DNA from: Lentzea flava
GTDB lineage: Bacteria; Actinomycetota; Actinomycetes; Mycobacteriales; Pseudonocardiaceae
Length of the DNA stretch: 64,000 nucleotides
Direction of reading: 5' to 3'
NCBI RefSeq assembly: GCF_014648475.1
Contig: NZ_BMRE01000028.1
Coordinates: 1-64,000 of the forward strand
Below the pieces are notes generated by a model. That model worked only from the letters and a program-made list of their open reading frames with translations. It searched no databases and was not told the DNA's origin. Position 1 is the first letter of the stretch; every line of letters starts with the position of its first letter. The position numbers and the translations under genes were made by a program. Shown here piece by piece: positions 1-7,758 of the stretch.

Positions 1-142
1 CCTCCCTGGGCGCGGCGAACGATCAGGCACGACTCGTGACGGGACCCACCCCACCAGCCGGGTATGCCAAGGACTGCTCGGCTGCGCCATCGCTTGGGCT
101 CGCCTTCGGCTTCGCGGTTGATCAGTTGCGTAGGTTGGAGGC

Positions 143-847
143 ATGACTACTTCGGGGGAAGTAATGCGCACTGCTGTTGTCACGGGTGGTGGTACTGGGA
201 TTGGCCGGGCCATCGCCCTGGAGCTTGTCGAGCAAGGGCTGGACGTCACCATCACCGGGCGTCGGGCGGAAGTGCTGGCCGAGGTGCCGGGGGTGAAGTA
301 CGTCGCCTTCGACGCCACCGACCCGGACGCGGTGGCGAAGGCGTTGGACAGCCTTCCGTCCAAGGTGGACGTTCTGGTCAACAACGCGGGCGGCAACATC
401 AGCCACGACGACACCAAGTCGAGGTGGCTCGCCAACTACGAGGCCAACGTCATCAGTGCTGTGCTCGTCACGGAGGCGCTCGCGCCCAGGTTCGCCGACA
501 ACGGTCGCGTGATCAACATCGGGTCGATCGCGGGGCGGCGGGGTGGTGGCAGCTACGGGGCCGCGAAGGCCGCGATCGAGGCGTGGACGGCGGATCTCGC
601 CGGTGAGCTGGGGCCGCGCGGGATCACGGCCAACGTCGTGTCGCCCGGGTTGATCGTTGACACGGAGTTCTTCGGCGACTCGATGACCGAGGAGAGGTTG
701 AACACCCTGATCGGGCAGACCAAGAACGGGCGGGCCGGTACGCCTCGGGACGTGGCTGCGCTGGTGGCGTTCCTCGCGTCGGAGCACGCGGGGCACATCA
801 CCGGGCAGGTGCTCGCGGTCAACGGTGGGGCGCACCTGGGGCGGTAG
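143..847 (+). CDS. SDR family NAD(P)-dependent oxidoreductase
   Basis: This is a short-chain dehydrogenase/reductase of about 230 residues, a cytosolic NAD(P)-dependent oxidoreductase whose substrate cannot be read from sequence. Visible motifs are the Rossmann cofactor loop TGGGTGIG near the N-terminus, the NNAG motif (NNAGGN, about residues 79-84), and an active-site Tyr/Lys pair in SYGAAKAA with a Ser in the preceding NIGSIAG. The first ATG at 143 has GGAGG only one base upstream. An in-frame ATG at 164, preceded by GGGGGAA and followed directly by the conserved TAVVTGGG strand, is an equally good start. The first 142 bases of the window hold no gene I can support. The next gene, rsmD, is on the same strand after a 126-bp gap. 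Confidence 0.85.
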   Translation: MTTSGEVMRTAVVTGGGTGIGRAIALELVEQGLDVTITGRRAEVLAEVPGVKYVAFDATDPDAVAKALDSLPSKVDVLVNNAGGNISHDDTKSRWLANYEANVISAVLVTEALAPRFADNGRVINIGSIAGRRGGGSYGAAKAAIEAWTADLAGELGPRGITANVVSPGLIVDTEFFGDSMTEERLNTLIGQTKNGRAGTPRDVAALVAFLASEHAGHITGQVLAVNGGAHLGR

Positions 848-973
848 TGCGGAGTCGGCGGACGGTTCGACCGGATGCGTTCGTAAGGGCGCACGACCGC
901 CAGCGTGCAGAGGCAGTCGCCGGAGTCGCGGTGGCGGGTCATGCGCACAGGATGCACCTGGGACGATGAGCGG

Positions 974-1528
974 GTGACGCGAATTGTTGCCGGGACCGCG
1001 GGAGGCCGTCGGCTCAAGGTGCCGCCCAAGGGGACCAGGCCCACGTCCGAGCGGGTCAGGGAGGCGCTCTTCAGCTCGCTGGAGTCCATGATGGACCTCG
1101 ACGGCGTGAAGGTGCTGGACCTCTACGCGGGGTCTGGGGCCCTCGGGTTCGAGGCGTTGAGCAGAGGGGCCGGGCACGCGACGTTCGTGGAGTCGGATCG
1201 GCGGGCCGCCGAGGTGCTCAAGGCCAATGCGAAGGAGCTCGGGTTCGGCAACACGACGGTGGCGAACCGCACGGCCGAGGCGTACGTCACGGCCGAAGGG
1301 GAGAAGTTCGACGTCGTGTTCGCCGATCCGCCGTATGCGGTGACGGACGACGAGTTGAAGAAAGTGCTGCACGGGCTGGCGCATCGGCTCGCGGGGGACG
1401 CGGTGCTCATCGTGGAACGTGCTTCGCGAAGCAACGAACCAGCGTGGCCTGATCAAGTAGAACCCTTGCGTGCCAAGCGATATGGCGACACGGCGGTGTA
1501 CTGGGGACAGGTGCGTTCCGATGGGTGA
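974..1528 (+). CDS. rsmD: 16S rRNA (guanine(966)-N(2))-methyltransferase RsmD
   Basis: RsmD methylates N2 of G966 of 16S rRNA during small-subunit assembly, using SAM. The protein is about 184 residues with the usual opening TRIVAGTAGGRRL, a SAM-binding strand LDLYAGSGALGFEALSRG, and the catalytic motif DPPY in FADPPYAV. I chose the GTG at 974 because family similarity begins immediately after it. An in-frame ATG at 941 would add an unrelated 11-residue leader. The gene sits just upstream of coaD, the pairing seen across many actinobacteria and firmicutes, and the two are probably cotranscribed. Confidence 0.92.
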   Translation: MTRIVAGTAGGRRLKVPPKGTRPTSERVREALFSSLESMMDLDGVKVLDLYAGSGALGFEALSRGAGHATFVESDRRAAEVLKANAKELGFGNTTVANRTAEAYVTAEGEKFDVVFADPPYAVTDDELKKVLHGLAHRLAGDAVLIVERASRSNEPAWPDQVEPLRAKRYGDTAVYWGQVRSDG

Positions 1529-1581
1529 CGAGAACCACGGACACGCCTGGAGGCGTCCGATCGGGTGCTAACGTCCGCCTC

Positions 1582-2064
1582 ATGACGCGTGCCGTGACGC
1601 CCGGCTCCTACGACCCGGTAACCAACGGTCACCTGGACATCATCGGGAGAGCAGCGCATCTCTTCGATGAGGTCGTTGTCGCCGTGCTCATCAACAAGAC
1701 CAAGCGCACGCTGTTCTCCGTCGAAGAGCGGATCGAGATGCTGCGCGAGGTCACGGCGCCGTGGCCGAACGTCCGGGTGGACTCCTGGCACGGCCTGTTG
1801 GTCGACTACTGCCGCGAGAACGACATCAAGGCGATCGTCAAGGGGCTGCGCGCCGTCAGCGACTACGACTACGAGCTGCAGATGGCGCAGATGAACCACC
1901 AGCTCACCGGGGTCGACACGCTGTTCATGCCGACCACGCCCGCCTACTCGTTCGTGGCGTCCTCGCTGGTCAAGGAGGTCGCGACGTACGGGGGAGACGT
2001 GTCGTCGCTGCTGCCGAAGAGCATCGAGAAGCGTCTCCAGCAGCGCCTCGACGAGAACCGTTAA
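1582..2064 (+). CDS. coaD: Phosphopantetheine adenylyltransferase CoaD
   Basis: CoaD makes dephospho-CoA from 4'-phosphopantetheine and ATP, the fourth step of CoA synthesis. The product is 160 residues, the usual length. It shows the nucleotidyltransferase (T/H)xGH motif as TNGHLD next to the start, and the C-terminal SFVASSLVKEVA helix that lines the adenylyl site. The ATG at 1582 places conserved AVTPGSYDPVTNGH directly at the N-terminus. An upstream in-frame GTG at 1525 overlaps the rsmD stop but adds 19 unconserved residues. The stop codon overlaps the stop of the convergent acetyltransferase gene by 4 bp, with no terminator between them. Confidence 0.95.
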   Translation: MTRAVTPGSYDPVTNGHLDIIGRAAHLFDEVVVAVLINKTKRTLFSVEERIEMLREVTAPWPNVRVDSWHGLLVDYCRENDIKAIVKGLRAVSDYDYELQMAQMNHQLTGVDTLFMPTTPAYSFVASSLVKEVATYGGDVSSLLPKSIEKRLQQRLDENR

Positions 2065-2507
2065 AGAGGAAGCTTCATCCCCACGTGCGACGCGGTGAAG
2101 CCGAGTCGCTCGTAGAAGCGGTGCGCATCGACGCGTGACGCGTCGGTGGTGAGTTGAACCAGGCCGCAACCGCGGGCGCGGGCCTCGTCGATCGCCCATG
2201 TCACGAGGCGCTCGCCCAGGCCGTTGCCGCGCTGGTCCGAGCGCACCCGGACGGCCTCGACGGTCGCGCGGGTCATGCCCTGGCGGGACAGGCCGGAGGT
2301 GAACGTGAGCTGCAGCGTGCCCACCACCTCGCCGTCGGCCTCGGCCACGGCGAGGAACTGGTGCGGGTCGGCGTCGATCACCTCGAACGCCTTGAGGTAG
2401 GCAGGGTCGCCCGGCTTCTCGCGCGTGGCGCCCAGCGGATCGTCGGCGAGCATTGCCACGATCGGGTCGACATCGGTGGCGGTGGCCCGCCTGATGGTGA
2501 AGGTCAC
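2061..2507 (-). CDS. GNAT family N-acetyltransferase
   Basis: This is a 148-residue single-domain Gcn5-related N-acetyltransferase, which transfers acetyl from acetyl-CoA to an unidentified amine. Support comes from the opening FTIRRATATDVDPIV, the strand FLAVAEADGEVVGTLQL, the acetyl-CoA loop RSDQRGNGLGERLV (the R/QxxGxG/A motif), and the terminal AHRFYERLGF motif. The start is a GTG at 2507, since no nearer ATG fits the conserved N-terminus. It is transcribed against coaD and divergently from sepIVA. A 16-bp perfect hairpin lies in its upstream region. Confidence 0.88.
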   Translation of the reverse strand: MTFTIRRATATDVDPIVAMLADDPLGATREKPGDPAYLKAFEVIDADPHQFLAVAEADGEVVGTLQLTFTSGLSRQGMTRATVEAVRVRSDQRGNGLGERLVTWAIDEARARGCGLVQLTTDASRVDAHRFYERLGFTASHVGMKLPL

Positions 2508-2522
2508 GGCAAATCCTGACAC

Positions 2523-2561
2523 GCCCTGCCGATCTCCCTCTTTCGGGGAGATCGGCAGGGC
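2523..2561. repeat. Perfect 16-bp hairpin in a divergent intergenic region
   Basis: The arms at 2523-2538 and 2546-2561 are exact reverse complements (GCCCTGCCGATCTCCC on the left) around a 7-base loop. The structure resembles a rho-independent terminator stem but has no clear T-run on either side. It sits between the 5' ends of the acetyltransferase gene and sepIVA, where no gene ends. It may stop transcripts running from coaD through the antisense acetyltransferase gene, or control sepIVA. Confidence 0.75.
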
Positions 2562-2601
2562 ACACTTGTGGGTGGGAGTCACAGGGGTTAGGGAGTGAGA
2601 C

Positions 2602-3318
2602 GTGTACCGGGTGTTCGAGGCACTCGACGAGCTCGTCACGATCGTCGAGGAAGCGCGCGGAGTTCCGATGACCTCGGGCTGCGTGGTGCCGCGCGGTGAT
2701 GTGCTCGAACTGCTCGACGACGTGCGCGACGCGATCCCCGCGGAGCTCGACGACGCGCAGGACGTGCTGGACCACAAGGACGAGCTGGTCGGCAAGGCCA
2801 AGCACGAGGCAGAGGCCGGGGTGTCGAAGGCCCGTGCCGACGCCGAGCGGATCCTCGCGGAGGCCCAGGCCGAGGCGGAGGCCATGCTGTCCGACGCCCG
2901 CGCCCGCGCCGAGCGGATGATCGCCGAGGCCGAGGACCAGGCGGAACGCACCGTCGCCGCCGGTCGGCAGGAGTACGACGACCTGGTCGGCCGCGCGCAC
3001 AGCGAGGCGGAGCGGATGATCCAGGCCGGTCGCGCCAACTACGAGCGCGCCACCGAGGACGGCCGTGCCGAGCAGGCGAGGCTCGTCAACGAGCAGGAGG
3101 TCGTCCGGGCCGCGCACGCCGAGGCCGCGCGGGTGCTCGACGCCGCGCAGAACGAGGCCATCCGGCTGCGGTCGGAGTGCGACGCGTACGTGGACGGCAA
3201 GCTCGCGGACTTCGAGGACCTCCTCGCGCACACGCTGCGGTCGGTCGGCAAGGGCCGTTCGCACCTGCGCGGACCCGCCGTCGCGGGGGCCGCGGCGCCG
3301 TTCGACTACGGTGCCTGA
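2602..3318 (+). CDS. sepIVA: SepIVA-like DivIVA-domain septum protein
   Basis: The protein is 238 residues and nearly all charged coiled coil. A DivIVA-like N-terminal segment (MYRVFEALDELVTIVEEARG) is followed by long Ala/Glu/Arg heptads from about residue 60 to 215 and a short Gly/Ala-rich tail. It matches the mycobacterial SepIVA type (Rv2927c), an essential cytoplasmic septation factor, in length, in composition and in its place two genes upstream of rnc, next to the DUF177 gene. The GTG start at 2602 follows a GAGTGAGAC stretch. The function as a division-site organiser is inferred from homology and synteny. A generic coiled-coil protein is the alternative. Confidence 0.82.
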   Translation: MYRVFEALDELVTIVEEARGVPMTSGCVVPRGDVLELLDDVRDAIPAELDDAQDVLDHKDELVGKAKHEAEAGVSKARADAERILAEAQAEAEAMLSDARARAERMIAEAEDQAERTVAAGRQEYDDLVGRAHSEAERMIQAGRANYERATEDGRAEQARLVNEQEVVRAAHAEAARVLDAAQNEAIRLRSECDAYVDGKLADFEDLLAHTLRSVGKGRSHLRGPAVAGAAAPFDYGA

Positions 3319-3466
3319 CGAACCAGCCGGCTTCAGGCACGACTGAACGTGTGATTCGCGCTACGTCTGACAGGTGCGATCACCTGCCGATTTCACGCGT
3401 GAGCCCGTCGTCCCGTACCCTGGACCGGCTGGACGTGGTAGGTCCCCGCCGGCAACCAATCTGATC

Positions 3467-4048
3467 ATGACTGAGCATCGTCACGCGTCCACGCGTCCCA
3501 CAGCATCAGGGCCCTGGGTCATCGACACCAGGGACCTCGGCCGTCGCGCCGGGTCGAGCCGACCCTTCGTCCGGTCGGTTCCCGCGGCAGGTGTGGGGCT
3601 GCTCGGCGTCATCGCGGTGCCGGATGGCGGAGAGGTGGAGCTCGACCTCCTGACCGAGTCGGTCGTGGAGGGTGTGCTCGTGTCGGGGACGGCGTTCGCC
3701 AAGGTCGAAGGGGAGTGCTCGAGGTGTCTCGAGCCGCTCGCCGACGAGGTCGAGGTCCGGATCACGGAGCTGTACGCGTGGCCGGACAGCACCACGGACG
3801 AGACCACTGATGAAGACGAGGTCAGCCGGATCGAGAACGATCTGATCGACCTCGAGCCTGTGGTGCGGGACGCCATCGTCCTCGCGCTGCCGCAGGTGCC
3901 GCTCTGCGAGCCGGACTGCAAGGGGCTTTGCTCCGAGTGTGGCGGCAGGTGGGCGGAGCTCGGGCCCGACCACGGGCATGAGACGATTGACCCTCGGTGG
4001 GCCGCGTTGCAAGAGCGGTTCAGCGATGACAACAACGAGGAGAAGTAG
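3467..4048 (+). CDS. YceD/DUF177 family metal-binding protein
   Basis: This 193-residue protein belongs to the DUF177 (YceD) family, encoded just before rpmF in most bacteria and linked in plants and E. coli to 23S rRNA accumulation. It opens with PWVIDTRDLGRRAG, has a mid-chain CSRCLEPL pair and a C-terminal cluster CEPDCKGLCSECGG that could bind zinc. The ATG at 3467 was preferred to upstream in-frame GTGs because the preceding frame is not conserved. It ends two bases before rpmF, so translation is probably coupled. Confidence 0.9.
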   Translation: MTEHRHASTRPTASGPWVIDTRDLGRRAGSSRPFVRSVPAAGVGLLGVIAVPDGGEVELDLLTESVVEGVLVSGTAFAKVEGECSRCLEPLADEVEVRITELYAWPDSTTDETTDEDEVSRIENDLIDLEPVVRDAIVLALPQVPLCEPDCKGLCSECGGRWAELGPDHGHETIDPRWAALQERFSDDNNEEK

Positions 4049-4050
4049 TC

Positions 4051-4233
4051 GTGGCCGTCCCGAAGCGGAAGATGTCGCGCGCCAACACCCGTGCGCGCCG
4101 TTCCCAGTGGAAGACGTCTGCCGTGCACCTGGTGGCGTGCTCCAACAAGGCTTGCCGCCAGCCGAAGCCGCAGCACGTCGCCTGCCCGGCCTGTGGTCAG
4201 TACGCTGGCCGCCAGGTCGCTCAGCCGGCCTGA
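4051..4233 (+). CDS. rpmF: 50S ribosomal protein L32
   Basis: L32 is a small zinc-ribbon protein of the large ribosomal subunit. The 60-residue product starts with the universal AVPKRKMSRANTRARRSQWK. It has four cysteines at positions 30, 35, 45 and 48, so it is the zinc-containing C+ form and not the zinc-independent paralogue that some actinomycetes make under zinc starvation. The GTG start lies two bases after the DUF177 stop. rnc follows 17 bp downstream, completing the conserved yceD-rpmF-rnc-mutM order. Confidence 0.97.
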   Translation: MAVPKRKMSRANTRARRSQWKTSAVHLVACSNKACRQPKPQHVACPACGQYAGRQVAQPA

Positions 4234-4249
4234 TCTCCTCGGTTTCGTA

Positions 4250-5053
4250 GTGGGGGGAAAGCCGCCGCGCGCTCCGCAAGCTGACCGCGCGACTTTGCTC
4301 GAGGCGCTCGGCGTCCACCTGGACGCCGAGCTGCTCGCGCTCGCACTCACCCACCGGTCGTACGCGTACGAGAACGGCGGTCTGCCGCCGAACGAGCGTC
4401 TCGAGTTCCTGGGAGACGCCGTGCTCGGGTTGGTCGTCACCGACCACCTCTACCGCACCCATCCCGACCTTCCAGAGGGTCAGCTCGCGAAGCTCCGCGC
4501 CAGCGTGGTGAACATGCACGCACTCGCGGGCGTGGCGCGTGACCTGGGCGAAGGCGGGCTCGGTGCACACCTGCTGCTCGGCCGCGGCGAAGAGCTGACC
4601 GGCGGCAGGGACAAGGCGAGCATCCTCGCCGACGGCCTCGAAGCCGTCATCGGTGCGGTGTACCTGCAGTTCGGTATCGATACCGCACGAACGTTCGTTC
4701 ACCGGCTGTTCGATCCACTCTTGGCCAAAGCTCCGCTTCTGGGTGCTGGACTGGACTGGAAGACAAGCCTGCAGGAGCTCACCGCCCAAGCCAGCCTCGG
4801 CGTCCCGGAATACCGCGTGGACGACCAGGGGCCGGACCACCGCAAGGAGTTCACCGCCACGGTGCTCGTCGGTGGCCAGCCCTACGGCAAGGGTGATGGG
4901 CGCACCAAGAAGGAAGCCGAGCAGAAAGCCGCCGAGGCGGCTTATCATGTTCTGTCGGAGCGGGTCAAGGCCGAGCAGGAGTCGGCCGCATCCGCAAACG
5001 GACAGAACGGCGCCTCGGTGACGCCAGGGACCCTCCCATCCGAGGAAGACTGA
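4250..5053 (+). CDS. rnc: Ribonuclease III
   Basis: RNase III cleaves double-stranded RNA in rRNA maturation and mRNA decay. The catalytic domain contains the signature NERLEFLGDAVLGLVV with the acidic metal ligands, and a second acidic site in DGLEAVIGAVYLQ. The C-terminal double-stranded RNA-binding domain (about residues 170-240) ends in TKKEAEQKAAEAAY. The most likely start is the GTG at 4250, giving 267 residues. A TTG at 4295 would remove a short unconserved leader. A Ser/Ala-rich tail follows the RNA-binding domain. It is in the rpmF-rnc-mutM transcription unit. Confidence 0.93.
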   Translation: MGGKPPRAPQADRATLLEALGVHLDAELLALALTHRSYAYENGGLPPNERLEFLGDAVLGLVVTDHLYRTHPDLPEGQLAKLRASVVNMHALAGVARDLGEGGLGAHLLLGRGEELTGGRDKASILADGLEAVIGAVYLQFGIDTARTFVHRLFDPLLAKAPLLGAGLDWKTSLQELTAQASLGVPEYRVDDQGPDHRKEFTATVLVGGQPYGKGDGRTKKEAEQKAAEAAYHVLSERVKAEQESAASANGQNGASVTPGTLPSEED

Positions 5054-5060
5054 GAACGCA

Positions 5061-5261
5061 ATGCATGCGACCAGGTACCGCACGAACCGCCGCAGCCGCT
5101 CCGCTCGCGGCCCGTTGAACACCTCCCGCAGCGGAGGAATCCAGGGACTTGTGCTGGTCAGGGACACGAGCCGGGCTGGCGTATGGGTGCTCAAGCCCAC
5201 CAAGCCGCAGGCCGCCGTGATCGAGGCGCAGCCCGTCGACGAGGGCAAGTCCGAAGACTGA
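5061..5261 (+). CDS. Small basic hypothetical protein between rnc and mutM
   Basis: I do not recognise this 66-residue product. It starts with an ATG seven bases after the rnc stop and ends one base before the mutM GTG, so it fills the gap exactly as an operon member would. The N-terminal half is Arg/Ser-rich (RYRTNRRSRSARG), the middle has a short hydrophobic GLVLVRDTSRAGVWVL strand, and the tail is acidic. Mycobacterium has rnc and fpg adjacent without such a gene. A nucleic-acid-binding role is possible from the basic N-terminus but is only a guess. A chance frame is the alternative. Confidence 0.55.
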   Translation: MHATRYRTNRRSRSARGPLNTSRSGGIQGLVLVRDTSRAGVWVLKPTKPQAAVIEAQPVDEGKSED

Positions 5262-5262
5262 C

Positions 5263-6120
5263 GTGCCCGAACTCCCAGAGGTCGAGGTAGTCCGCCTCGG
5301 CCTTGAAGCTCACGTCGCCGGACGGGTCATCTCCTCGGTGGAGGTCCTCCATCCGCGAGCCATCCGGCGACACGACCTGGGCTCCGCGGACTTCTGCGCG
5401 CGCCTGGCAGGCCAGCCCATGGCCGCCGCCAGGCGCCGCGGCAAGTACCTCTGGGTGGAACTGGCCGACAAAGCCGCCATGCTGGCCCACCTGGGCATGA
5501 GCGGCCAGATGCTCGTCCAGCCGTCCTCGGCCCCGGACGAGAAGCACCTTCGCGTCCGGTTCCGGTTCGCTGACGGCGGGCCGGAGCTGCGCTTTGTCGA
5601 CCAGAGAACCTTCGGCGGTCTCGCGCTGGCCGAGCTGGTCGAGGTCGACGGCACCCTCGTTCCCGACTCGGTCGCCCACATCGCGCGCGACCCGATGGAC
5701 CCTCTGTTCTCCCGTGATGCTGCCGTGCGCGCGTTGCGCCTGCGTCACACGGAGATCAAACGTGCTCTGCTGGACCAGACGCTGGTCTCCGGCATCGGCA
5801 ACATCTACGCCGACGAGGCGCTGTGGCGAGCCAAGCTGCACGGCACCCGGATGACGGACAAGCTGACCAAGGCGAAGGCCGCTGAGCTGCTGGATCACGC
5901 CACGGACGTGATGCGGGAGGCGCTCGGCCAGGGCGGCACCTCGTTCGACGCGCTGTACGTCAACATCAACGGGCAGTCCGGCTACTTCGACCGGTCGTTG
6001 AACGCCTACGGCCAGGAGAACGAGCCCTGCAAGCGGTGCGGGACGGCGATCGTCCGCGAGCCGTTCATGAACCGGTCGTCGTTCTCCTGCCCGCGCTGCC
6101 AGCCGCGCCCGCGGACCTGA
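5263..6120 (+). CDS. mutM: Formamidopyrimidine-DNA glycosylase (Fpg/MutM)
   Basis: MutM excises 8-oxoguanine and formamidopyrimidines and nicks the strand by beta/delta elimination. The 285-residue protein starts with the diagnostic PELPEVEVVR, in which Pro2 is the Schiff-base nucleophile and Glu3 the catalytic acid. It has the helix-two-turn-helix stretch LVSGIGNIYADEALWRA, and ends in a four-cysteine zinc finger (CKRCG near 250, CPRCQ at the C-terminus). The GTG start overlaps nothing but lies one base after the small upstream gene. The gene abuts the convergent TIR gene with no gap and no terminator. Confidence 0.97.
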   Translation: MPELPEVEVVRLGLEAHVAGRVISSVEVLHPRAIRRHDLGSADFCARLAGQPMAAARRRGKYLWVELADKAAMLAHLGMSGQMLVQPSSAPDEKHLRVRFRFADGGPELRFVDQRTFGGLALAELVEVDGTLVPDSVAHIARDPMDPLFSRDAAVRALRLRHTEIKRALLDQTLVSGIGNIYADEALWRAKLHGTRMTDKLTKAKAAELLDHATDVMREALGQGGTSFDALYVNINGQSGYFDRSLNAYGQENEPCKRCGTAIVREPFMNRSSFSCPRCQPRPRT

Positions 6121-7347
6121 TCAGAGCTTGTCCAGGATGCGCTGGGCCTGGGCGTGCACCTCGTCGGCCAGGGTCTGCCGCACCCACCGCTGCCTGCGAA
6201 AAGCCGCCTCGACGGTGACCGCCGCGACGCTCGCGAGGACCACGACCAGCGCGACCGTCGTCGTCATTCCCACGATCGCCGCCGCCCACGCCGCGTAGAG
6301 CGTCAACGCCGCCGGCTGATCGCTGACCAGCCAGATCCACCGTCCGCGGTTCGCGTCCCTGGAGAGCACGTCGGCGGCGTTCTCCAGGTGCCGGACGTGC
6401 CATCTGATGCGTTGCTCGTCGCCGGTGGCGAGCTTGCGGCGCAGGCGTTCGAGCTCCCGGCGCACCGGGGCGGCCCGCACCGGCTCCGGCAGCCTGGCCG
6501 GCCAGTCCCGCTCGCGGTCCAGCTCGGCGCGGTACTGGCGGATCACGAGGAAGACCAGCTGGAGAGTGGCCAAACCGGTGACGAAGATCAGGAACGGGCG
6601 CAGCTGGGGCGCCACCGGCGAGCTGAACACCACAGCCACGGTCAGCGCGACCAGGAAGATGCCGCCGGGAACGCCCACCCACAGGTAGTACCGGGTGGGG
6701 TCGAAGTCGTGCACCAGCCGTTCGCTCTCGTTGATCGGCTTGCGGGCCAGTGACACGACGCCAACGGAGATCATCACGGCGATCAGCACCGCCGTGCCGA
6801 AGCCCGAGGCGTAGATCGCGACGTCGTCCGGCACGAGCAGTGCCGCCGCGGCGAACGCCACCGCCGCCGCGGTGATCGCGAGCGGGCCCGTCCACCGGCG
6901 ACGCGGTGTCTGGCGGACGGCGGTGGACCTCTGCAGCGGGTCACCGATCACGTCGAGCAGCGCGTCCAGGTCGTCGCCGACGGCCTGGAGATGAGCGAAC
7001 TCCCGGATCGAGCGAGGCAGCTCCTGCGCGGTGGGCATCCTGGCGCCGGCCAGCAGCAGCGGAATGATCGTCTTGCCCTCGGCGAACGCGTGCTCGATCT
7101 CCCAGCGCACCCAGTCGGTGCCCGAGCGCAGGTCCTGCACCCACTCGGAGTGGACGATCGCGATCACCACGTCCGCCCGGTCGAGGTGGCGGCGCAGCCG
7201 GTTGGGGTAGCGCTCGCCCGGGTTGATCGACGTGACGTCGAGGAACACGTTTCCGCTGGTGAAACGCGAGGCCAGCCGCTCGTGCAGGGCCACGGCGAAG
7301 GCGTCGCGCGCCGGGTGCCGCCGGTAGTTGATGAAGACGCCCCCCAT
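6121..7347 (-). CDS. TIR-domain protein with five or six membrane segments
   Basis: The 408-residue protein has an N-terminal TIR domain (about residues 1-135). It shows the box-1 strand GVFINYRR, the FLDVTSINPGE loop, the ADVVIAIVHSEWV strand, and a WVRWEIEHAF helix whose Glu83 is in the position of the NADase catalytic glutamate. Hydrophobic segments follow at about 154-172, 177-199, 221-242, 250-270 and 346-381, with a charged cytosolic stretch at about 272-335. TIR domains in bacteria cleave NAD+ or signal in phage defence. Tethering one to a multi-pass membrane region suggests a sensor or effector at the membrane, but no partner gene is next to it. The ATG at 7347 begins at the first TIR strand. 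It is divergent from padR. Confidence 0.85.
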   Translation of the reverse strand: MGGVFINYRRHPARDAFAVALHERLASRFTSGNVFLDVTSINPGERYPNRLRRHLDRADVVIAIVHSEWVQDLRSGTDWVRWEIEHAFAEGKTIIPLLLAGARMPTAQELPRSIREFAHLQAVGDDLDALLDVIGDPLQRSTAVRQTPRRRWTGPLAITAAAVAFAAAALLVPDDVAIYASGFGTAVLIAVMISVGVVSLARKPINESERLVHDFDPTRYYLWVGVPGGIFLVALTVAVVFSSPVAPQLRPFLIFVTGLATLQLVFLVIRQYRAELDRERDWPARLPEPVRAAPVRRELERLRRKLATGDEQRIRWHVRHLENAADVLSRDANRGRWIWLVSDQPAALTLYAAWAAAIVGMTTTVALVVVLASVAAVTVEAAFRRQRWVRQTLADEVHAQAQRILDKL

Positions 7348-7431
7348 GCCGCGACACGGTAGCGCTAACGCATTCGACAGTACTGTGTGATGCGTAGTAG
7401 TGTCCACGGCGCAAGAGTGGTCGGAGGGGTC

Positions 7432-7758
7432 ATGGACACGAGTCAACTGCTCAAAGGGGTGCTGGACCTGGCCGTGCTTGCGGTTCTGCGCAAGGACGAC
7501 GGCTACGGGTACGACGTGGTGCGCAGACTGCGCGCCGGGGGGTTGAACGACGTGGGGGACGCGTCGGTCTACGGCACGCTGCGGCGCCTCTACAACGCGG
7601 GGCTGCTGACCTCGTACGTGGTGCCGAGCGAAGAGGGGCCGCACCGCAAGTACTACAGCATCAACGAGACCGGGCGGGCGCGCCTGGCTGAGTCGAGGGA
7701 GACGTGGAGGTCGTTCGCGAGCACGCTGGACGGCCTGCTCGAGGAGGTCGCAGCATGA
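7432..7758 (+). CDS. PadR family transcriptional regulator
   Basis: This is a 108-residue PadR-type repressor: winged helix with QLLKGVLDLAVLAVL as the opening helix, a GYGYDVVRRL turn, SVYGTLRRLYNAGLL as the recognition region, and a wing GPHRKYYSINETGRARL. It lacks a long C-terminal effector domain, as in subfamily-2 PadR proteins. The ATG at 7432 has an excellent GGAGGGG ribosome site, unlike the upstream in-frame ATGs. It overlaps the following HAAS gene by 4 bp (ATGA), a common PadR partnership. Confidence 0.92.
   Translation: MDTSQLLKGVLDLAVLAVLRKDDGYGYDVVRRLRAGGLNDVGDASVYGTLRRLYNAGLLTSYVVPSEEGPHRKYYSINETGRARLAESRETWRSFASTLDGLLEEVAA

Noticed and set aside
1453..3264. Long minus-strand open frame opposite coaD and sepIVA
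   Set aside because: Its composition is the Arg/Gly/Ala mix expected from the reverse of GC-rich genes, it has no recognisable domain apart from the real acetyltransferase in another frame, and the + strand genes are certain.
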